From Elusimicrobiaceae bacterium (lineage in GTDB: Bacteria > Elusimicrobiota > Elusimicrobia > Elusimicrobiales > Elusimicrobiaceae), in the NCBI GenBank assembly GCA_024405075.1, contig JAKSPG010000021.1, forward strand, positions 1 through 12,515: a DNA stretch of 12,515 bases, given 5' to 3'. The notes under the pieces were generated by a model. The model had not been told where the DNA came from, did no database searches, and saw only the letters and a program-made list of their open reading frames with translations. Below, one piece after another: positions 1-6,136 of the stretch (within the stretch, counting starts at the first letter, position 1; each line of letters opens with the position of its first letter). The position numbers and the translations under genes are program-made.

Positions 1-1
1 A

Positions 2-418
2 TTTACGTTAATTGAGCTGTTGGTAGTTGTTCTTATTATTGGCATATTGGCGGCGGTGGCGTTGCCCAAATACCAACGGGCGGTGGATAAGTCCCGCGCG
101 ATGGATATCATCGTTCAGGGCAAACCGTTACTCCAGGCACAACAGCGGTGCTATCTGGCCGCCGGGCGTTGGTGCAAGCTAGACGAGGTGGATATAGAAG
201 TGCCGGAGTGGAGACAAAGCGACAGTGCTTTTAGAAGATCGAGTACTCACTATTCTATTGAGATAAGCACTTGGTTTGGCTATTCAACGCCGTCACTTTG
301 GTGTGTAGCCGGTAACACCAACGAGCGTGGCAAGCAAATCTGTCAAACGGTTGGGACAGAACATCACTCTTCCGATACTACCGTCTATTATCTAGTGGAT
401 AAACAAGGTACTTTATGA
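2..418 (+). CDS. Type IV pilin-like protein (5' end outside window)
   Basis: Partial gene: the frame is open to the left edge, and its first complete codon is Phe, which is residue 1 of the mature pilin after prepilin peptidase cleavage. The visible start reads FTLIELLVVV, with the conserved Glu at mature position 5, then a hydrophobic stretch to about residue 22 and PKYQRAVDKSR. This is the class III signal and N-terminal helix of type IV pilins and pseudopilins, which sit in the inner membrane and assemble into fibres. The visible mature protein is 138 residues. The C-terminal half is soluble and has four cysteines (mature positions 50, 58, 101, 114) that could form two disulphides. Missing to the left are the start codon, the short leader and the cleavage-site Gly. 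Pilin-like genes of this style are numerous in Elusimicrobium, and many are not obviously tied to a pilus locus; no pilus assembly gene is visible here. Whether it is a major pilin, minor pilin or pseudopilin cannot be told. Confidence 0.9.
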   Translation, partial: FTLIELLVVVLIIGILAAVALPKYQRAVDKSRAMDIIVQGKPLLQAQQRCYLAAGRWCKLDEVDIEVPEWRQSDSAFRRSSTHYSIEISTWFGYSTPSLWCVAGNTNERGKQICQTVGTEHHSSDTTVYYLVDKQGTL

Positions 419-493
419 GATTTGGGCCCTTGTCCCCGCACCGTTGTTTTCCGTATGCATAAACCCACATAAATTAGTAAAATAATAGGGTAT
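419..493 (+). promoter_or_regulatory. Intergenic gap, likely promoter region of the downstream operon
   Basis: This 75 bp gap is the longest non-coding stretch in the window, and the only plausible place for a promoter upstream of the 494-12503 gene run. The first half is GC-rich and the second half (about 459-493) is AT-rich. A TTGTTT at 444-449 could be a -35 element, with weak -10 candidates such as TAAATT (470-475) at poor spacing, so no promoter is assigned precisely. The gap also contains an 11-mer (451-461) that recurs inside a palindrome at 7358-7373. I see no hairpin followed by a T tract, so a terminator for the pilin gene is not evident. A short AGGG lies just before the ATG at 494. 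Confidence 0.3.
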
Positions 494-1126
494 ATGGAAT
501 TGTTACTTTTTATACCCATTTTGTTTTTTTCTATTATCCTGCACGAGTTCGCTCACGGCTACGTGGCGTACCGCCTGGGCGACCAAACGGCTTACTACTC
601 CGGCCGTTTGACCTTAAACCCACTTAAACACGTGGACCCGGTGGGTACTATCGGCGTGCCGCTACTCTGTTATGTAACGGGGTTACCGCTTTTCGGGTGG
701 GCCAAACCCGTGCCGGTTAATCCCCTGCGTTTACCCTCCCCGCGTAAAGACATGGGCAAAGTGGCCCTGGCCGGGCCGGCAATCAATTTACTGTTGGCCG
801 TCGGTTTTGTGCTTGTGCTAAAGGCCGTTATTTTGTTGCAAGGCGTGTTGGCCGCGCAGACGGTGCGAAGCGCATTTGCCTTTTTGCAGTACGGTATTTT
901 AATTAACGTGATGCTGGCGGTATTTAACTTAATGCCCATTACCCCGCTTGACGGCGGGCGTATCGTTACCGCGCTACTTCCCGTCAAGGCCGCACTTGTG
1001 TACGACCGCTTTTTCAGCCGTTTTGGGATGTGGCTGGTTATCGGGTTGATTTTGACGGGCGCGGTGCGGTATTTATTGTTACCGCCGGCGACTTTTGTGC
1101 TGGGGATGCTTAGTAAAATTTTATAA
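494..1126 (+). CDS. Site-2 protease family (M50) intramembrane metalloprotease
   Basis: A 210-residue membrane zinc protease of the M50 / site-2 protease family, which cleaves substrates within or near the membrane. The zinc motif HEFAH lies at residues 17-21 in the first transmembrane segment (about 1-22). A GWAKPVPVN motif at 68-76 and AGPAIN at 93-98 are typical of the family. The third zinc ligand is the Asp of LDGG at 152-155, preceded by the conserved Asn145 and MP. Further hydrophobic segments lie at about 90-118, 127-148 and 178-195. There is no PDZ domain, so this is the short type rather than an RseP-like protein. The start at 494 places HExxH at the usual distance from the N-terminus; its ribosome site is weak (AGGG, about 4 bp away). 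An M50 gene ahead of trpS, scpA and scpB is a familiar order in several bacterial phyla. The substrate is unknown. The catalytic residues look complete. Confidence 0.93.
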   Translation: MELLLFIPILFFSIILHEFAHGYVAYRLGDQTAYYSGRLTLNPLKHVDPVGTIGVPLLCYVTGLPLFGWAKPVPVNPLRLPSPRKDMGKVALAGPAINLLLAVGFVLVLKAVILLQGVLAAQTVRSAFAFLQYGILINVMLAVFNLMPITPLDGGRIVTALLPVKAALVYDRFFSRFGMWLVIGLILTGAVRYLLLPPATFVLGMLSKIL

Positions 1127-1144
1127 CGTAAACAGAGGTTTTTT

Positions 1145-2200
1145 ATGGCAGAAAATAAGATTGTACTTTCCGGGATGCGCCCGACGGGTAAACTCCATTT
1201 GGGTAACTACCACGGGGCATTAAAAAACTGGGTGAAACTGCAGGACCAGTACACGTGCTTTTTCTTCGTGGCCGATTTGCACTCCCTTACTACCGCCTAT
1301 CAGCAAACGGAAAATCTGGCCGCTAATTCCGAGGCCATGCTCATTGATTGGCTGACTGCCGGATTAGACCCCAAAAAATGTACCATTTTTATCCAGTCGG
1401 ACGTGCCGGAAGTCAGCGAGTTAAATACGCTACTGGGTATGATTACTCCGCTGGGGTGGTTGCTTAGAAACCCGACGTACAAAGAGCAAGTGCAGGAACT
1501 GTTAAAACAAAAATATGCCGGGCAGCTTGACGAAAAATCCCTGGGTGAAAAATTAGCTTCTATTGCGGGAGATGAAGAAATTTCCTGCTTTGGCTTTTTA
1601 GGATACCCTGTGCTTATGGCGACGGATATTTTAATTCAACAGGCCTCGTACGTGCCCGTGGGGCAGGACCAAACCGCCCACTTGGAAATCGCACGTGACT
1701 TGGCCCGCCGTTTTGAGCAAATCTACGGCGTGCAGGTCTTTACCGAGCCGCAACCGTTGTACACGGCTGTAGCGCGGGTACCGGGTATTGACGGGCGGAA
1801 GATGTCCAAATCGTACAACAATGCCATTTCGCTGGGGGAGGACCTGGACAGCGTACGCAAAAAAGTAATGACCATGTTCACCGACCCGGATAAGAAAAAA
1901 GCCACCGACCCGGCCAATCCTGAGGGCTGTGTGGTCTATGCCTTTCACCGCATTTATAACCCCAACGCGGCTAAACGCTGTGAGGAGTGTAAAGCCGGGG
2001 CGCTGGGGTGTGTGACGTGCAAAAAAGAACTATTTGCTTTAATGGAGCCGGAACTGACGGCCTTTGCCGCCCGGCGAAAAGAAATTGAAAATGACAAAGC
2101 GCAACTTACGCAGATTATCACGTCGGGTGCCGAACGGGCCCGCGCCCATGCGGCAGCTACGCTAGTAAAAGTTAAAAAAGCCATGCGGGTGATTTCATGA
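1145..2200 (+). CDS. trpS: Tryptophanyl-tRNA synthetase
   Basis: Class I aminoacyl-tRNA synthetase, 351 residues, which charges tRNA-Trp with tryptophan in the cytoplasm. The HIGH-type motif is HLGN (18-21) inside MRPTGKLHLGNYHGAL. The ATP-site signature is KMSKS (219-223), and PVGQDQTAH (171-179) is the conserved family motif. Near the C-terminus are Cys262, Cys282, Cys289 and Cys292, spaced C-x19-C-x6-C-x2-C, plus an extra Cys279. The last part matches the C-x6-C-x2-C of the iron-sulphur TrpRS described from Thermotoga maritima (C-x22-C-x6-C-x2-C), so a [4Fe-4S] cluster near the anticodon-binding region is likely. The start is supported by AGAGG at 1134-1138, 6 bp upstream of the ATG. The stop codon overlaps the scpA start (ATGA), indicating translational coupling. 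I see no attenuator or leader peptide in the 18 bp before the gene. Confidence 0.98.
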   Translation: MAENKIVLSGMRPTGKLHLGNYHGALKNWVKLQDQYTCFFFVADLHSLTTAYQQTENLAANSEAMLIDWLTAGLDPKKCTIFIQSDVPEVSELNTLLGMITPLGWLLRNPTYKEQVQELLKQKYAGQLDEKSLGEKLASIAGDEEISCFGFLGYPVLMATDILIQQASYVPVGQDQTAHLEIARDLARRFEQIYGVQVFTEPQPLYTAVARVPGIDGRKMSKSYNNAISLGEDLDSVRKKVMTMFTDPDKKKATDPANPEGCVVYAFHRIYNPNAAKRCEECKAGALGCVTCKKELFALMEPELTAFAARRKEIENDKAQLTQIITSGAERARAHAAATLVKVKKAMRVIS

Positions 2201-2967
2201 TTCATGCGCCAACGCCGATAAACGTCCGAATCAACGTGTTTGAAGGTCCTATGGACCTACTGCTGCACTTGATTAAAAAAGACAATTTGGACGTGTGCGA
2301 TATCAACATTGCCGAGATTACCAAACAGTACCTGGATTACTTAAACGTCATGAAGGAACTGAATTTGGAAGTCGCCGGTGAGTTTTTGGTCATGGCCAGC
2401 ACGCTCATGCAAATCAAGGCAAAAACGTTGTTGCCCAGCCAAGCTCCCACATCGGAAAATGAAGGCCCGGACCCGGCCAAAGAGCTCATCGCCAAACTGG
2501 TGGAATACCAAAAGTACAAAGAAGCCAGCCAGTATTTAAATCAAAAACTGGAAGAAAATAAAGATAAATTTTACCGCAGTGCCCCTATTTTTGACAGTGG
2601 GGAAAAAGTGATCAACGTACAAATGTTTGATCTGCTCGCCGCCGTCAAACGTGCTTTTGAACGTTTAGATGAGCGCAAACGCATTGAGCTACTTAAAATT
2701 GAGGAGTTCCCCATTGAAGTAAAAATGCAAAAAGTGGTGGACATGCTGGCCCGCCGTACGTGGGTGCTGCTGGACGATATTTTTGTAGGCGAGACTAAAA
2801 AACGGGGCGTTATTACTTGTTTTATGGCGCTGCTGGAGTTAATTAAAATAAAGAAACTACTCGCCAGGCAAGATGAAAAAGAGGGGCAAATCCGTATTTA
2901 CTTAAACCCCGAAAACAAAGACAAAGATTTTAAAACCCTGATGCACGGCAACGAACAAGCCGCATAA
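2197..2967 (+). CDS. scpA: Segregation and condensation protein A (kleisin)
   Basis: ScpA is the kleisin subunit of the SMC-ScpAB condensin complex. It bridges the two SMC heads and binds ScpB dimers to compact and separate the chromosome. The 256-residue protein shows the family hallmarks in order: FEGPMDLLLHLI (15-26) in the N-terminal SMC-neck-binding helical domain; EFLVMASTLMQIKAKTLLP (62-80); the KELIAKLVEYQKYKEA segment (95-110); and a C-terminal winged helix with CFMALLELIKIKKL, which contacts the SMC cap. Its start codon overlaps the trpS stop as ATGA, so translation is probably coupled and no strong ribosome site of its own is needed. scpB follows 12 bp later, the standard arrangement. 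The smc gene is not in this window. Confidence 0.96.
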   Translation: MIHAPTPINVRINVFEGPMDLLLHLIKKDNLDVCDINIAEITKQYLDYLNVMKELNLEVAGEFLVMASTLMQIKAKTLLPSQAPTSENEGPDPAKELIAKLVEYQKYKEASQYLNQKLEENKDKFYRSAPIFDSGEKVINVQMFDLLAAVKRAFERLDERKRIELLKIEEFPIEVKMQKVVDMLARRTWVLLDDIFVGETKKRGVITCFMALLELIKIKKLLARQDEKEGQIRIYLNPENKDKDFKTLMHGNEQAA

Positions 2968-2970
2968 CTC

Positions 2971-2975
2971 GGAGG
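2971..2975 (+). promoter_or_regulatory. Ribosome binding site of scpB
   Basis: GGAGG, 4 bp before the ATG at 2980, in the 12 bp between scpA and scpB. It fixes the scpB start and shows that the disordered N-terminal extension of ScpB is part of the protein, not an artefact of choosing too early a start. Confidence 0.85.
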
Positions 2976-2979
2976 ACGT

Positions 2980-3885
2980 ATGAGCGAAGAAGAACAGAAT
3001 GCAACCCCTTTACCTACCCCGCAAGTGCAAGAAACTGCCCCCCAGGCGGATTCGGCCGCTTCGCAAGATTCGGCACCGGAGTTGGTACAAACGGACGATT
3101 TGAAAAAAATGGTGGAAACGCTTTTATTTATTACCGACCGTCCCGTCAAACCCAGTCGTTTGGTCGATATTATTGACGGAACTGATGTCAAAAGCGTGCG
3201 TGAAGTTATACAAACCTTGCAGGACGAATATACCGCCCAGGGCCGCGCGATGCAGATTGTGGAAATCGGCGGCGGGTTTCAAATGGCAACCAAGCCCGAA
3301 TACGGCCGCTGGGTGCGCAAACTGTATAACGAGAAAATGACCACCAAACTTTCGCCCGCGGCGTTGGAGACGTTGGCGATTATCGCGTACAAACAACCCA
3401 TTACACGCGCCGAAATGGAAGCCATTCGCGGCGTAGACGTGGCTGGTCCGCTGGAGCGGTTGCTAGAGCGCTCTTTGGTACGGGTGGTGGGTAAAAAAGA
3501 CACTATCGGCCGCCCGATGGTGTACGGAACGACAGATGAATTTTTGCGCATGTTTGGGCTAAATAAACTTTCCGAACTGCCGGACTTACAGGTATTTGCC
3601 GCCAAAAATGTGCATGAGAAACAGGAAGATTTACCGTTCGGCGAGCCGTTGCCGCCGGTGGGTGAGCCGGCTATTATTCCGCTGGAGGAATTGGAACCGG
3701 AAGAACGGTTGCAGGCGTTGGGGACGGAGGTGGACCCTTTCTTCAAACGTAACAGTTACAACCGCGGGGACTTTTTCCCAACGCAAACGACCGAAGAAAC
3801 GGGCGATTTGCCGTTGGCAGATACTTTGCCGCAGGAGCCGTCTCAAACAGAGGGGGAACCGCCCCAGGAGGAACCTAATAAATGA
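2980..3885 (+). CDS. scpB: Segregation and condensation protein B, with long acidic tails
   Basis: ScpB binds as a dimer to the middle of the ScpA kleisin and completes the SMC-ScpAB condensin. The conserved tandem winged-helix core spans about residues 38-205. It includes LKKMVETLLFITDRPV, then SPAALETLAIIAYKQPITRA (125-144), the RGVD segment (150-153), and GRPMVYGTTDEFLRMFGL (177-194). The protein is 301 residues, against roughly 180-210 for most ScpB. The excess is an N-terminal Gln/Pro/Ala/Glu-rich stretch (1-38) and a Pro/Glu-rich C-terminal tail (about 205-301), both low in complexity and probably disordered. The tail carries a VDPFFKRNSYNRGDFFP patch (251-267) that looks less random and could be a binding motif. 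The start is set by GGAGG at 2971-2975. The stop overlaps the glgA start (ATGA). Confidence 0.95.
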   Translation: MSEEEQNATPLPTPQVQETAPQADSAASQDSAPELVQTDDLKKMVETLLFITDRPVKPSRLVDIIDGTDVKSVREVIQTLQDEYTAQGRAMQIVEIGGGFQMATKPEYGRWVRKLYNEKMTTKLSPAALETLAIIAYKQPITRAEMEAIRGVDVAGPLERLLERSLVRVVGKKDTIGRPMVYGTTDEFLRMFGLNKLSELPDLQVFAAKNVHEKQEDLPFGEPLPPVGEPAIIPLEELEPEERLQALGTEVDPFFKRNSYNRGDFFPTQTTEETGDLPLADTLPQEPSQTEGEPPQEEPNK

Positions 3886-5330
3886 ACATCGTTTTAGCAG
3901 CCAGTGAGGCCTTTCCATTTTGTAAAACCGGCGGACTTGCCGACGTGGTCGGCGCGTTATGTCAACAATTTGCTTCGCGCAAAGGTAACAAAGTCCTGCT
4001 TTTCCTGCCGCACTACCGTAATATTGTGCGGGTGTCCTCGCTTAAAGTAGTGCCCGGGGTGTATTTGATTCCCATCGGGGACCGCATTGAGCAAGTATCG
4101 CTTTCTTACATCAATTGGGGTAACGTGCTGGTGTTTTTTGTGGGTAGCCGCAAATACTTTGACCGGCCGGACCTTTACCGCACGCGTAGCGGAGAGTATC
4201 CCGATAACGATGAGCGTTTCATCCTTTTTAGCCGGGCTGTGTTGGAAGGGTGTAAGTTTATCGGTTTCCGGCCCGATTTGATTCACTGCCACGATTGGCA
4301 AACGGGTCTGATTCCGGCGTATTTGAAAACAGTTTACAAATTGGATGCTTTCTACACGCGCACCCGCAGTTTGTATACAATTCACAACATCGCCTACCAG
4401 GGGCATTATCCGTATTCTTCCTTCCTCAAAGCGGGTTTTCACCCGGTGGACTACACGCCCGAGAAATTTGAATACTACGGCGGAGTAAGCTTTTTGAAAA
4501 GCGGCATCGTATTTGCCGATAACATCAATACCGTCAGCCCCAACTACGCCCGCGAGGTGCAAACGGACGCGGCCATGGGTTTTGGGTTGGAAGGGTTACT
4601 GCGTAGCCGCAGTAATCACTTTTGCGGAATTGTCAACGGTATTGATACGGAAATTTGGGACCCGGAACTGGACCCCATTTTGCCGCTTGGGTATGATTCT
4701 TCCGAAGTGGTGGAAGGAAAAGCCGCGGCCAAACAGGTTTTGCGTAAACAGTGTCGGCTGGATATGGTACCCAGCAAACCCCTCATAGGGATTGTATCGC
4801 GGTTAGATTATCAGAAAGGATTGGATATTGTGCTTAACTTAATTGAGCGCACTTGCAACCGCGTGCAATATGTGGTGCTGGGTATGGGTGACCCGATGCT
4901 GGAAAAGGCCTTCCAAAGTCTGGCGCGTAATCACGCCGGCCAGGTAAGTTATCACAGCCGTTTGGATGAAGATTTGGCCCACCGCATTTATGCCGGGGCG
5001 GATATGTTTTTGATGCCGTCGCGCTTTGAGCCGTGCGGACTCTCGCAACTGATTGCTATGAAGTACGGTACGTTGCCCATTGTTTCGCGCGTAGGCGGGC
5101 TGGTGGATACCGTGCAGGGTTATAACGGCAGTAACGAAGAAACCGCTACCGGATTCTTTATTGAGCCGTTTAACGAGCGGGGCATTTTGCAAACGCTGGA
5201 TAAAGCGCTTAACGCCTACAAAGATAAACGGTTGTGGTTGCGTCTGGTGCGCAACGCCATGCGGCAGGATTTGTCGTGGGATAAATCAGCCCGCGCTTAC
5301 CTGGAGTTGTACGGCAAAACCGTCATATAG
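3882..5330 (+). CDS. glgA: Glycogen synthase, GT5 family
   Basis: Starch/glycogen synthase that transfers glucose from ADP-glucose to the non-reducing end of an alpha-1,4-glucan. It is 482 residues, close to the usual length of about 480. The N-terminal Rossmann domain starts with the ADP-glucose motif KTGGLADV (15-22). HCHDWQTG (135-142) and TIHNIAYQG (166-174) follow. The hinge and C-terminal domain contain NTVSP (216-220), VNGID (251-255), SRLDYQKG (306-313) and the donor-site motif RFEPCGLSQL (381-390), followed by KYGTLPIVSRVGGLVDTV. The catalytic elements look intact. The gene overlaps scpB by 4 bp (ATGA), and an AGGAGG at about 3866-3871 inside scpB serves as its ribosome site. No glgB, glgC or glgP is next to it, so its placement with condensin genes is unusual. 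A UDP-glucose-dependent or other alpha-glucan role cannot be excluded, but the family is clear. Confidence 0.95.
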   Translation: MNIVLAASEAFPFCKTGGLADVVGALCQQFASRKGNKVLLFLPHYRNIVRVSSLKVVPGVYLIPIGDRIEQVSLSYINWGNVLVFFVGSRKYFDRPDLYRTRSGEYPDNDERFILFSRAVLEGCKFIGFRPDLIHCHDWQTGLIPAYLKTVYKLDAFYTRTRSLYTIHNIAYQGHYPYSSFLKAGFHPVDYTPEKFEYYGGVSFLKSGIVFADNINTVSPNYAREVQTDAAMGFGLEGLLRSRSNHFCGIVNGIDTEIWDPELDPILPLGYDSSEVVEGKAAAKQVLRKQCRLDMVPSKPLIGIVSRLDYQKGLDIVLNLIERTCNRVQYVVLGMGDPMLEKAFQSLARNHAGQVSYHSRLDEDLAHRIYAGADMFLMPSRFEPCGLSQLIAMKYGTLPIVSRVGGLVDTVQGYNGSNEETATGFFIEPFNERGILQTLDKALNAYKDKRLWLRLVRNAMRQDLSWDKSARAYLELYGKTVI

Positions 5331-5341
5331 AGAGGTAAAAT

Positions 5342-6136
5342 ATGGCTTCAACTACATCAGAACCAACCAAAAATACAGCAGCCCGCAAGCCCAAACAGGT
5401 ATTGCGACTACACAGGCGGCTGTTTCTGCTGGTTTTTGCCGTGGCGGTGTTGTGGCAGAGTTTGTTATTGGTGGACACTCGGCTCAACCAGTATTACCAG
5501 GCATTAAAAGATTCGTTTAAAGTTATCTTAACGATTGATAATACTACCGATAATGATCTGCTGGCCCAAATCGGTGAGACGCTCAATCAAAAAACGGATA
5601 TTGTTTCCGTGCAATTATTTTCGGCACAAGATGGATTGGACGTAGTGCGTAAGCAGAACCCGCAGTTGGTAGAAGCACTATTACTGATGGGGCGCAATAA
5701 AATGCCTGCTTATTTTGAACTTCGCTTGGCGGATACAGCTGTGCATAATGTGGAAGCGTTGCTGGCTAATTTAACGGCGGAGTACAAAGGCCTTACGCCC
5801 CACTATCAGGCCGAGCACGCGCGACTGGTGTTTGCCACCGGGTTATGCGTAAAAGCTTTGCGTACGGCCATGTTATTTGCGGCACTTCTCTTTTTGGCAT
5901 TTATGTTTATGGTAGAAGCGTATCCGTCCCAGGCGCCTAAATCTCATATGATGAGTGCGGTGCTGTCCGGGGTGTTGGCCGGTGTGGGGGCAGGGTTGTT
6001 TTTTGTACTGCTTATTTATCCCACCGGGTTTTTACATACGGCTTTGCAAACTTTTACCACGTGGCCGCGGCAGGTATTGTTGTTGGTATTCTGTGCGTTA
6101 TTGGGATGGACGCTTTCCAAATGGCAAAAATTCTAG
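5342..6136 (+). CDS. FtsX-like permease-fold division protein (short, no coupling loop seen)
   Basis: A 264-residue membrane protein with the FtsX layout: a charged cytoplasmic N-terminal tail (1-26), TM1 (about 27-44), an extracytoplasmic domain (about 45-170), and three more segments (about 174-193, 204-227, 243-259). The outer domain matches FtsX in style: a strand FKVILTID, a helix, DIVSVQLFSAQDGLDVV, then GRNKMPAYFELRL, which corresponds to the usual NPLPASFEV region. FtsX works with the ATPase FtsE to switch on a periplasmic amidase activator such as EnvC. The next gene is EnvC-like, which supports the call. Oddities: the stretch between TM2 and TM3 is short (VEAYPSQAPKSHMM) and lacks the usual RRxEIxxMxLVGAT-type coupling segment that contacts FtsE, and no ftsE is adjacent. 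The start has AGAGG at 5331-5335, 6 bp upstream. The gene overlaps the next by 16 bp. The fold call is moderately strong; function with FtsE is uncertain. Confidence 0.78.
   Translation: MASTTSEPTKNTAARKPKQVLRLHRRLFLLVFAVAVLWQSLLLVDTRLNQYYQALKDSFKVILTIDNTTDNDLLAQIGETLNQKTDIVSVQLFSAQDGLDVVRKQNPQLVEALLLMGRNKMPAYFELRLADTAVHNVEALLANLTAEYKGLTPHYQAEHARLVFATGLCVKALRTAMLFAALLFLAFMFMVEAYPSQAPKSHMMSAVLSGVLAGVGAGLFFVLLIYPTGFLHTALQTFTTWPRQVLLLVFCALLGWTLSKWQKF

Noticed and set aside
419..493. Rho-independent terminator after the pilin gene
   Set aside because: GGGCCC and ATGCAT are short palindromes only; there is no stem of useful length followed by a T tract.
3596..3907. 103-codon + strand frame overlapping scpB and glgA
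   Set aside because: It is Arg/Cys/Trp-rich, lies out of frame with two well-supported genes and has no ribosome site.
3957..4562. 201-codon open frame on the minus strand
   Set aside because: It lies fully inside glgA, whose motifs cover the region continuously; the antisense translation has no recognisable domain.
6061..6120. Upstream GTG start for the EnvC-like gene
   Set aside because: It would add 20 residues in front of the signal peptide and lies within the last transmembrane segment of the FtsX-like gene; the ATG at 6121 gives a proper signal peptide.
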